Assembly: GCA_964496975.1 (NCBI GenBank)
Contig: CAZCBN010000051.1
Location: 1-21,981, forward strand
Source of the DNA: CAZCBN01 sp964496975
GTDB taxonomy: Bacteria; Planctomycetota; Phycisphaerae; Phycisphaerales; UBA1924
DNA length: 21,981 nucleotides
Direction: 5' to 3'
The position numbers and the translations under genes were made by a program. This document shows, piece after piece, positions 13,638-21,981 of the stretch (its first letter is position 1; every line of letters begins with the position of its first letter). Below the pieces are notes generated by a model. It was not told the origin of the DNA, did not search any database, and was given only the letters and a program-made list of their open reading frames with translations.

Positions 13638-15541
13638 AGGTCGGGAGGCGTGCGCGCGGGGCGTGGATGTGGGCGGTCGCGGTCGCGGCGGCGGTGGTGG
13701 GGCTGTGCGGCGTGGGGTCGGCCTCGCCGGCGGCGGGGGCGTCGTCGGTCGCGCCGGGCCACGCGGCGGGGACAGGCGGTGCGGCGTCGGGGCACGGGTG
13801 GCTCGTGGTGCAGACCGTCGACGCGGGGACGGAGGGCGCGGGGGGCCGGGGGCTCGTGGGTCGCGAGCCGCGGCCGGCGCAGTTTGCGCTCGTGCATGTG
13901 CCGCCGCGCGGGGCGAGCGGCGCGGCGTCGGGTTCGGCCGAGTCGGCGCGGCTGTTCTTTGACCGCCCGGTGGCGCTGGCGGCGGACGAGGACACGGTGT
14001 TCATCATCCGCGACGTGACGTCGGAGGGCGTGGTGTCGCGGCACGTGGAGTCGGTGCGGGCGTCGCCGACGCCGATCGAGGGCGTCTGGGCGTTTGAACC
14101 GGCCGGGCGGACGCGGGTGCACCCGATGCTCGAGCCGTCGGGGCGGGTGCTCGGCGCGGCGGCGCATGGCGGGCGGCTGCTGGTGCTGCGCGAAACGGAC
14201 GAGGGCCCGAGGCTCCACGCGCTGGAGCGCAACGCCGGGGCGTGGACCGACGCGGCGCTGCCCGAGGGCGTGGACGCGGGGGTCACGGGCGGGGCGGGGG
14301 CGACGCGGCTCACGCTCGTCGGCGGCGAGACGGCGGCGCTCGTGCGGCACACGTCGCGCGGGTGGGAGGCCTGGGAGGCGACGGCGGACGGATGGCAACG
14401 GATGCCGCTGCACGGATCCTCTGACGGCGCGAACGTCGGCGGGGCGGTCGGGCTCGGCGCGGTTGGGCCCGGCGTGGTCGGGCCGGGCGCGGTCCCCATC
14501 GGCACGGCGGCGTCGGGCGTGGTGTGGCTTGATGAGCGCGCGGCGGGCACGGACGGCGGCATCTGGGCCGGGATCGTGGGGCCCGACGCGGTGCAGCCCT
14601 TCCCGACGCTGCCGCGACCGGCGGGCGATCTGTCGGCCGTGGTGCTGGCCGGGGCATCGCCTCGGCTGGTGTTGGTGGGCGCGGCGCGGGCGGGTGCGCC
14701 CGGGGACGGCGCGCCGGGCGGGCAGACGCCGGGAGGCGCGGGCCGCGTGGGCGGCGGCGGGATTGTCGGCGCGGCTGCCGGGGGCGTGGCGCCGGGGCGG
14801 ACGTTCCGCGTGGTGGAGGTGTCGCTGACGGCGGGCGAGGTGCTGGCCGAGGGGCCGGTGCAGCGGTCGCTGCCCGTTGACCCCGCGGAGTTTCGCCTGC
14901 TGGCGGTGATGCTGGTGGCGTTGATGGCGACGGCGTTGATCGTGGTGCTGCGCCCCGCGGCGGACAGCCGGGTGCTGGTGCTGCCCGAGCGGGTGGCGCT
15001 GGCGGGCTCGGCCCGGCGGCTGGTGGCGGCGTTGCTGGACGGGGTGCTGGTGGTGTCGGTCGGGGCGCGGCTGCTGGGGGTTGACCCGCAGACGGCGCTC
15101 GGGGCGGAAGGGGTGTTTCAGCTCGCGTCGTCGTGGACGACGATCCCGGCGATGATGGGGCTCGGGGCCCTGTACGGCACGCTGTCGGAGAGCGTCTTCG
15201 GCCGCACGCTGGGGAAGGCCGTGGTCGGGTGCGCGGTGATCGCGGTGGGGCCGGGGCCGGGGGCTGGGTCGGGCGCTGGGGCTGGAGCCGCCGGGGCGGA
15301 GGGTGGGGCGGGGGCCGCGGGGGCTGGTCGCGAGTCGATGCTGCGTCGGTTGCCGCTGGCGGCGTGCATGGCGCGGAACGCGGTGAAGTGGGTGCTGCCG
15401 CCGGTGGCGGCGCTGGTGCTCTTTGAGCCTGCGGGGCGTCACCGGGGCGACGTGCTGGCCGGGGCGGCGGTGGTGGTGCGGCGCGAGCCCGAGGGCGCGG
15501 GGCCGGGCGGCGGCGGGTCGAACGGCGACGACGCGGGCTGA
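13634..15541 (+). CDS. RDD-family membrane protein with large extracytoplasmic N-terminal domain
   Basis: The 635-residue protein starts at TTG 13634, which overlaps the lipoprotein stop (TTGA) and has GGAGAGG just upstream. A slightly earlier GTG at 13619 is the alternative. Residues 1-36 look like a signal peptide (MWAVAVAAAVVGLCGVG). A long extracytoplasmic region rich in Gly, Ala and Val follows. It has beta-propeller-like strands and a 15-bp repeat encoding (A/V)VGPG-like pentapeptides. A transmembrane segment FRLLAVMLVALMATALIVVL is at about 420-440. From about 456 the C-terminus has the RDD fold: Arg in SARRLVAALLDGV with the conserved Asp, SVFGRTLGKAVVGC, and AACMARNAVKWVLPP. A Gly/Ala-rich loop (about 541-568) interrupts it. 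RDD proteins are membrane proteins of unclear transport or sensing role. Confidence 0.8.
   Translation: MKVGRRARGAWMWAVAVAAAVVGLCGVGSASPAAGASSVAPGHAAGTGGAASGHGWLVVQTVDAGTEGAGGRGLVGREPRPAQFALVHVPPRGASGAASGSAESARLFFDRPVALAADEDTVFIIRDVTSEGVVSRHVESVRASPTPIEGVWAFEPAGRTRVHPMLEPSGRVLGAAAHGGRLLVLRETDEGPRLHALERNAGAWTDAALPEGVDAGVTGGAGATRLTLVGGETAALVRHTSRGWEAWEATADGWQRMPLHGSSDGANVGGAVGLGAVGPGVVGPGAVPIGTAASGVVWLDERAAGTDGGIWAGIVGPDAVQPFPTLPRPAGDLSAVVLAGASPRLVLVGAARAGAPGDGAPGGQTPGGAGRVGGGGIVGAAAGGVAPGRTFRVVEVSLTAGEVLAEGPVQRSLPVDPAEFRLLAVMLVALMATALIVVLRPAADSRVLVLPERVALAGSARRLVAALLDGVLVVSVGARLLGVDPQTALGAEGVFQLASSWTTIPAMMGLGALYGTLSESVFGRTLGKAVVGCAVIAVGPGPGAGSGAGAGAAGAEGGAGAAGAGRESMLRRLPLAACMARNAVKWVLPPVAALVLFEPAGRHRGDVLAGAAVVVRREPEGAGPGGGGSNGDDAG
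14444..14503 (+). repeat. 15-bp tandem repeat (4 copies) within the RDD gene
   Basis: Four imperfect 15-bp units run in register at 14444-14458, 14459-14473, 14474-14488 and 14489-14503. The first is GCGGTCGGGCTCGGC and each encodes a (A/V)V(G/P)xG pentapeptide. Being a multiple of three, the array preserves the frame, so copy number could vary without breaking the protein. Confidence 0.75.
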
Positions 15542-15862
15542 GTGATTTGTGCGGTTTTTGATTGGATCGTGTCCCGCGATTCCTGCGCGGGGTCGACGCG
15601 GTGTGGGCGCGGCCTGGGTACGGCACGTGTGGGTGGTGGGGCGGGCGGTCGCGCGGTTTTTGCGTCTGGTCGGGCGGCGGTGGGTGGGGGCGGGCGGCCC
15701 GGGGCGCGGGATCTGCGCGAACGGGGGGCCCGAGTATCAAGCGTGCGCGGGGTGCTCACCGATACCTAGGCGCGTGGGGCGGCCTTGTTCGCCGTTCGAC
15801 CGGGCTGGAGGATCCAGCGCGGGCCGGCGTGGTCGGCCGATTGATTGTGCGGAAGGAGCCGG
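15542..15862. other. Intergenic region between the RDD and TPR genes
   Basis: This 321-nt stretch has no supportable gene. It is G-rich on the plus strand, with an AT-richer start (TTTTTGATTGGATCG near 15556). A short hairpin (CCCGCG at 15573-15578 pairs with CGCGGG at 15586-15591) follows, but with no U-tract. A strong AAGGAG at 15853-15858 serves the next gene. A terminator for the envelope operon and a promoter for the TPR gene are expected here, but neither can be pinned down. Confidence 0.5.
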
Positions 15863-18445
15863 GTGGACCCGAGCACCGCTTCCAACTCGGCCTCTCCGTC
15901 GGCGGCGGCCGGCGCGGCGCCCCCTGTCGGGCTGTGGTCGGCGCTGCGCCGGTCGTGGCAGATCCCGGCGCTGGGGCTGGGCGGGGTGGCGCTGGCGGCG
16001 GGGTTCGCGGTGTCGGTGGTGGTGCGGACGTCGCACGAGCCGACGTTTGACGCGCCCTTTGCCACGGCCGAGGGGCAGATCGCGGCGGAAAAGTATGAGG
16101 ACGCGATCGCGACCCTGAACGAGGGCGTGTTCCCGTACCTGGCCCGCGGCGACCTGACGCGGCCGGACCGGGCGCGGTACGCCCTGCTGCTGGGCCGGGC
16201 GATCTACGGCGGGCAGCGGGAGCTGCTGGTGCCGCAGCGGGCGAACGACGAGAACGCGCTCGGGCAGTTTTTGGAGGCGGAGCGTCTGGACGCGGCGCTG
16301 TCGGCCGAGGACGTCTTCCGCGTGGCGGACACGCTGGTGGCGTTGGGCCGGCCCGAGGAGGCGCTGGAGCGTGCGGCGGGGCTGCCGTCGGGGCGGCGCG
16401 ACCTTGCGGACCGCGTGGTGCGGCGTGTGGTGGAGGGGTACGTCTCCGGGCCCACGCCGCGGTATGAGGATGCGCTGCGGGTGCTCGCGGGGCGGCTTGC
16501 GCTGCCAGACCTGCCGCGGGCGGAGCGGCTCTGGGCGCTGGCGCGGCAGGCGGAGGTGCGGATCGAGACGGGCTTCGCCGACGAGGCGATCAACCGGCTC
16601 GTGCGCGAGCTGCCGCTCTTGGTGGGTGGCACAAAGCCCGAGGAGCAGGAGAGCGTCGGCGAGCTGCGGCTCTTGCTGGGCCGGGCGTATCTGGCGGTGG
16701 GGGCGTACGGCGAGGCGCTGGCCGAGCTTGAGCGCGTGGACCGCGACGCGGTGCTGCGCCCGGGGACGGCGGTGCGGGCGCGGGCGCAGTTGCTGCGCGG
16801 GCAGGCGCAGTTGTCGGCGGCGACGGACGCGGCGGGGATTGAGGCGGCGCGGGACGTGTTCGCCGAGCTGGTGGAGCGTTCGGGCAACACGGACGTGTAC
16901 TGGCCGGCGTTGCTCGGGCTTTCGCAGTGCGAGGCGGGGCTGGACCGGTTCGAGGAGTCGCTGACGCACTCGGGCGTGCTGGTCGCGGAGATGAAGCTGA
17001 AGCCGGGCCGGTGGGGGAAGCCGACGGTGGCGGAGGTCACGGCGTCGCTGCTGGCGCGGTTCCGGGAGTTGTTCAGCCGGGGCGACATCACGCGGGCGCT
17101 GGCGGCGGCGGACGACGCGTTCGGCCTGCACACGCTCGAGACGGCGCCGGCGGAGGTGCTGGAGGCGCTGGCGCTCGCGCACCGCGCGGCCGCCGAAGAG
17201 GTGATCGGCCCGCCCTCAACGGACGGGACGCTGTCGTCGGCGGCGGCGAGCCTGCTGCAGAGCGGGGGGCTTGACCCGGCGGCGCAGCAGCAGGTGAAGC
17301 GGCACCTGATCCAGGCCGCGGGGTACTACCGCACGCACGCGGACCGGTTTGTGCTGGACGACTTCCCGAAGCACGCCGACTCGCTCTGGACGGCGGCCGA
17401 GCTGTACGACCGCGCGGGGGACAAGCGTGAGGCGATCCGGGCGTATCAGGAGTTCGCGGGCACGGTGACGGGCGACCCGCGGCAGCCGGAGGCGCGGTTC
17501 CGGCTCGGGCGCGCGTTCCAGGCGATCGGCGACTACGAGGCGGCGGCGGGGCAGTACGCGGGGCTGATCGAGGAGTGGCGCGCCGGGCGTTCGGGCGGGC
17601 CCGGCGAGAGCGGGGCGTCCGGACGCTGGGCCGATGCGAGCCACGTGCCGCTGGCGCAGTGCCTGCTGGCGGACGCGAACCCGGACAACGACGAAGAGGC
17701 GCTGCGCCTGCTGAACACGACGCTCGGCGGGACGTTCGGCGGCCCCGGGCGGCTTGAGTACGCGGCGGCGCTGGTCGAGCTGGGCCGGCTTCACTACCGC
17801 GGCGGCCGGTACAACGAGGCGGTGGAGCGGTTCGACGAGTGGCTCCAGCGTGAGTCGCAGGCGGAGGGGGGCGGGGCGGCGTTCGGGCTCTCCGAGAGCT
17901 TCTCCAAGGAGCAGGTGCGCTTCATGCTCGCCGACAGCCACCGGCTGCTGGCGGGGCAGATCGACGAGCGGCTCAAGCTCGACCTTCGGAGCAGCGAGGC
18001 GGAGGCGCTCGCCGTGCAGCGCGAGGGGCACCTGCGCGAGGCGATCGTGCTGTACGAGGGGGTGCGGGACGGGCTGTCGCAGCGGGACGCGCGGCGGCTC
18101 CAACCGGTGGAAGAGCTGTACCTGCGGAACAGCCACTTCTACCTGGGCGACTGCGCGTACGAGCTGGGCGACATCGACACGGCGGTGGCGCACTACACCG
18201 CGGCCCGCGCGGCGTACCCGCGCGACCCGGCGGTGCTGGTCGCGCTCGTGCAGATCGTGAACGCGTACCTGGACCGGGGCGACCTGCGGGCCGCGCGGAC
18301 GGCGAACGAGCGGGCGCGGGACTTTTACCGCTCGCTGCCGGAAGAAGTATGGAACGACCCCAACCTGCCCATGGGCCGCGAGGCGTGGCAGCGTTGGCTT
18401 GACAGCAGCTCTCGGTTGTACGACGAGGTGGCCGTCGGCGGGTGA
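15863..18445 (+). CDS. Large membrane-anchored TPR-repeat protein
   Basis: This 860-residue protein starts at GTG 15863 behind AAGGAG. A Ser/Ala-rich N-terminus is followed by one transmembrane helix at about 34-54 (IPALGLGGVALAAGFAVSVVV). Nearly all the rest is helical tetratricopeptide-type repeats, for example AEGQIAAEKYEDAIATLNEG, RLHYRGGRYNEAVERFDEW (about 645) and YLGDCAYELGDIDTAVAHY (about 760). With the N-in/C-out topology expected from the single anchor, the TPR array would lie in the periplasm as a protein-interaction scaffold. No enzymatic domain is seen. It precedes FlgN and the flagellar-type two-component genes by 84 nt with a hairpin between, so it may be independently expressed. 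Role unknown; a link to flagella or envelope assembly is only positional. Confidence 0.85.
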   Translation: MDPSTASNSASPSAAAGAAPPVGLWSALRRSWQIPALGLGGVALAAGFAVSVVVRTSHEPTFDAPFATAEGQIAAEKYEDAIATLNEGVFPYLARGDLTRPDRARYALLLGRAIYGGQRELLVPQRANDENALGQFLEAERLDAALSAEDVFRVADTLVALGRPEEALERAAGLPSGRRDLADRVVRRVVEGYVSGPTPRYEDALRVLAGRLALPDLPRAERLWALARQAEVRIETGFADEAINRLVRELPLLVGGTKPEEQESVGELRLLLGRAYLAVGAYGEALAELERVDRDAVLRPGTAVRARAQLLRGQAQLSAATDAAGIEAARDVFAELVERSGNTDVYWPALLGLSQCEAGLDRFEESLTHSGVLVAEMKLKPGRWGKPTVAEVTASLLARFRELFSRGDITRALAAADDAFGLHTLETAPAEVLEALALAHRAAAEEVIGPPSTDGTLSSAAASLLQSGGLDPAAQQQVKRHLIQAAGYYRTHADRFVLDDFPKHADSLWTAAELYDRAGDKREAIRAYQEFAGTVTGDPRQPEARFRLGRAFQAIGDYEAAAGQYAGLIEEWRAGRSGGPGESGASGRWADASHVPLAQCLLADANPDNDEEALRLLNTTLGGTFGGPGRLEYAAALVELGRLHYRGGRYNEAVERFDEWLQRESQAEGGGAAFGLSESFSKEQVRFMLADSHRLLAGQIDERLKLDLRSSEAEALAVQREGHLREAIVLYEGVRDGLSQRDARRLQPVEELYLRNSHFYLGDCAYELGDIDTAVAHYTAARAAYPRDPAVLVALVQIVNAYLDRGDLRAARTANERARDFYRSLPEEVWNDPNLPMGREAWQRWLDSSSRLYDEVAVGG

Positions 18446-18485
18446 GCCGCCCGCGGCCGGATGGACCGGATTCACCGGAAACACA

Positions 18486-18510
18486 GGGCCCGCGCAGGAT
18501 GCGCGGGCCC
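18486..18510 (+). terminator. Perfect 10-bp hairpin without U-tract after the TPR gene
   Basis: GGGCCCGCGC (18486-18495) and GCGCGGGCCC (18501-18510) form a perfect stem with loop AGGAT, 40 nt after the TPR stop. There is no T-tract, so it is a weak or factor-dependent terminator, an RNA-end stabiliser or a leader element for the flgN-like gene. It also argues that translation of that gene starts downstream of it, at 18530. Confidence 0.5.
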
Positions 18511-18529
18511 CTCACGCACGGGGTCATGG

Positions 18530-19021
18530 ATGACCGCGCCCAGAGGCAGCAACCCATCGGCACGCTTCGGCCCGGACTGGCCGGCGAGCCTCGACCGTGT
18601 GCTCGAGCGGCAGCAGGCGCTGCTGTGCGAGCTGGACACGCTGAGCCAGCGCCAGGCCGAGCTGATCGACGCGGACGACGTTGATCGCCTGCTCGGGCTG
18701 CTCGGGCAGCGGCAGGGCGTGGTGGACGAGCTGGCGGGGCTGAACGAGCGGCTCGGGGCGTTTCGCTCGGCGTGGGAGTCGCTGATGGCGGCGCTGCCCG
18801 CGGCGCGGCGCGCGGCGTACGAGAAGCGCGTCGCGGTGCTCGCGCGCACGGCGGCGGACATTGAGTCACGCGACGAGGCGGCACGGGTGGAGCTGAAGCG
18901 GCGGCGCGACGCCCTCGCCGACCGGCTCGCGGGCGCAAGCCGGAACCGCGCGGCGGTGGCGGCCTACGGGACGCCCGTGGTGCGCACGCGGCCGGCGCAG
19001 TTTGAGGACCGCCGCGGATGA
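18530..19021 (+). CDS. FlgN-like flagellar export chaperone
   Basis: This 163-residue, almost wholly helical protein has the FlgN layout. An N-terminal helix (WPASLDRVLERQQALLCELD) is followed by QAELIDADDVDRLLGLLGQRQ and VVDELAGLNERL, then a long helical pair and a short disordered tail. FlgN proteins are cytoplasmic chaperones that hold the hook-filament junction proteins FlgK and FlgL until they are exported. ATG 18530 is preferred. A frame extension to 18461 is possible but crosses a perfect hairpin and encodes a basic, non-helical segment. Its stop overlaps the kinase ATG (ATGA), which places it in a flagellar-regulatory operon. Helical proteins of this size are easy to mis-assign, so context adds to the call. 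Confidence 0.6.
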   Translation: MTAPRGSNPSARFGPDWPASLDRVLERQQALLCELDTLSQRQAELIDADDVDRLLGLLGQRQGVVDELAGLNERLGAFRSAWESLMAALPAARRAAYEKRVAVLARTAADIESRDEAARVELKRRRDALADRLAGASRNRAAVAAYGTPVVRTRPAQFEDRRG

Positions 19022-20225
19022 GCAGCGCACCGCACACCGTGACGCGTCCGGGGTTGCTCCCCTTGCCGGCCCGGCCGGTGGCGGTGGAGCCGTCGCTGGG
19101 TGCGACTGGGGCCCTGGGTCCGACTGGGCCGCTGGCGCCGGGGGATCTGTCGGAGCTGCTCGCGGCGTTCAACGACGTGACGGCGCGGCTGGAGGCGACG
19201 CACGCGGCGCTGCGGGCCGAGGTGTCGCGGCTCAACGACGAGCTGCGCGAGGCGAACGAGCGGCTGCAGCGGTCCAAGCGGCTCGCGGCGCTGGGGGAGA
19301 TGGCGGCGGGGATTGCGCACGAGATCCGCAACCCGCTGGGGGCGATTGGGCTTGACGCGCGGATGCTGGAGCGCGAGCTCTGCGTCGGGCCGGCGGACGA
19401 GCACGCCGTCGCGGCGCGGCGGATCGGCGCGGCGGTGCGGCGCCTGGACGCGATCGTGGGCGATGTGCTGTCGTTCGCGAAGGAGGCGCGGGTGAACCGC
19501 GAGCCGACGCCCATCGCTGGGCTGTTCGCCGACGCGGTGGCGGCGTGCGAGGCGGAGACGGCCCGCTCGGGCCCGCGCCGGCCCGTGGTGGAGGTGCTGT
19601 GGCCCCGCGGCGCGCCGCGCGTCATGGACGTGGACCCGCTGCTGGCGCACCGGGCGCTCGTGAACGTGCTGCTGAACGCGGTGCAGGCCGTGGCGGAGGG
19701 CGCGGAGGCGGGGCCTCCGGGGGCGGCGCCGGTGCCGGCCGTGCGAGTGTTTGCGCGGCGTGTGGTGGAGACCGACGGGCAGGGGCGGCGCGTGCCGATG
19801 GTGGCGCTGGTGGTGCGCGACAACGGGCCGGGCATCCCGCCGGGCGTGCGCGAGCGGATGTTCAACCCGTTCTTCACGACGCGGGCGACGGGGACGGGCC
19901 TTGGCCTCGCGATCGTGCACCGGCTCGTGGAGGCGCACGGCGGGCGCGTCGTGGTGCGGAACAACGACGAGGGCCTGCCGGGCGTGCGTGTCGCGGACGC
20001 GCACGCCGCGGAGCGGTCCGGCGCGACGGTCGAGCTGCACTTCCCGGAGATGGGCGCTGTTTCGGAGCGCTCGGCGCGGCACGGGCTGCGCGACGGATCA
20101 CACCACCCGGCGGCGCGCGCCCAGCGCGGCGCGCGCCCCGGGATTGCGGAAGCACCGACGGGCCCGGAGGGCCGGCCCGGTCAACTCACCGCGGCGGGGG
20201 CCGCGGCCTTGGGGGATACCACGCC

Positions 20226-20229
<4 letters not shown>
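19018..20229 (+). CDS. Cytosolic histidine kinase (NtrB/FlrB/FlgS-like)
   Basis: This 403-residue protein lacks a membrane segment. A disordered start containing an 18-bp duplication (GATGALGPTGPL) leads into a coiled-coil (about 48-88: AAFNDVTARLEATHAAL... REANERLQRSK). The dimerisation domain has the phospho-accepting H101 in GIAHEIRNPLGAI. The ATPase domain has the N-box LVNVLLNAVQAV (N220), D268-N-G-P-G-I-P, NPFFTTRATGTGLGLAIV and GG near the end. An additional polar tail of about 65 residues follows, with no recognised domain. Together with the adjacent sigma-54 activator and FlgN-like protein, it resembles soluble kinases that control flagellar middle-gene expression (FlgS, FlrB, FleS). 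It is coupled on both sides by ATGA overlaps, so kinase and regulator are made together. Confidence 0.93.
19099..19134 (+). repeat. 18-bp tandem duplication at the N-terminus of the kinase gene
   Basis: Two units of 18 bp (first GGTGCGACTGGGGCCCTG, second differing at three positions) encode GATGAL and GPTGPL. This is a local in-frame duplication in the disordered N-terminal tail and is unlikely to affect the catalytic domains. Confidence 0.6.
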
Positions 20230-21896
<1,667 letters not shown>

Positions 21897-21981
21897 GGCC
21901 CGGGCGAGTTGTCTGTGGGGCGGGGTGTGTTCGGGCGAGTGGCGGCGTGGCGCGGGGTTTGGCCCGTGGGTTGCGGGGGGT
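21897..21981. other. Sequence after the response regulator gene
   Basis: The last 85 nt hold no recognisable gene, terminator or promoter. They are too short to judge whether a further flagellar gene follows. Confidence 0.4.

Noticed and set aside
15249..15330. G-rich tract in the RDD gene resembling a quadruplex-forming element
   Set aside because: It encodes a Gly/Ala-rich loop, and G-runs follow from the codon usage; no evidence separates a structure from composition.
13559..15740. Long minus-strand open frames opposite the RDD gene (for example 13559-15442 and 14310-15740)
   Set aside because: Their products are Arg/Pro/Ala/Ser low-complexity with no domain, and the plus-strand gene has a signal peptide, membrane helices and an RDD domain.
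15770..15830. A TTCGA-containing stretch that could suggest a tRNA T-arm
   Set aside because: The bases flanking TTCGA do not pair as a T-stem and no acceptor or anticodon arm could be built around it.
15737..18484. Minus-strand open frames opposite the TPR gene
   Set aside because: They are Arg/His-rich without motif or ribosome site; the plus strand encodes TPR helices with clear AAGGAG initiation.

Overview
This window is very GC-rich (GTG and TTG start codons are common) and most likely comes from a planctomycete, probably class Phycisphaerae or a close relative. That placement is an inference from several signs: a secreted protein with HAF-type repeats and a PEP-CTERM-like tail, LpxI (so a diderm with lipid A), a GldA/GldF/GldG-like ABC cassette, an RDD envelope protein and flagellar regulators. 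No rRNA, tRNA, CRISPR array, insertion sequence or integrase was found. The region reads as ordinary chromosome rather than a mobile island.

Layout: (1) 1-2303, minus strand: an ABC export cassette (ATPase, ABC-2 permease, and a Gld-like auxiliary protein cut by the window edge) with overlapping genes. (2) 2577-7561, plus strand: a PAS/GAF/receiver protein with a pseudo-kinase core, a GNAT acetyltransferase, a Fur-family regulator lacking the usual zinc cysteines, a PilZ protein with intact c-di-GMP motifs, and the GTPase Obg. A heptanucleotide-repeat spacer lies just before obg. (3) 7597-9837: a secreted HAF-repeat/PEP-CTERM-like protein on the minus strand with its own intrinsic terminator, divergent from a winged-helix regulator. 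Possible operator half-sites lie between them. (4) 9953-11730, minus strand: lpxI, translationally coupled to a TlyA-like methyltransferase that lacks the S4 domain. (5) 12094-15541, plus strand: a three-gene envelope operon (conserved hypothetical, lipoprotein, RDD protein), every junction a 4-nt stop/start overlap. (6) 15863-21896, plus strand: a large membrane-anchored TPR protein, then a FlgN-like chaperone, a soluble histidine kinase and a sigma-54 response regulator, the last three joined by 4-nt overlaps.

Two signalling themes stand out. At the right end, FlgN, NtrB-like kinase and NtrC-like activator look like a flagellar assembly checkpoint of the FleSR/FlrBC/FlgSR type. At the left, the PAS/GAF/REC protein and the PilZ protein suggest other phospho-relay or c-di-GMP inputs. 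Several genes start only 5-11 nt after a TANNNT or similar -10-like hexamer and lack a Shine-Dalgarno sequence, whereas others have clear AAGGAG/GGAG sites. This suggests a mix of leaderless and leadered transcripts. I found no convincing wholly new system. The best leads are the pseudo-kinase hub, the regulator/HAF-protein module, the S4-less TlyA, the envelope operon and the heptamer array.
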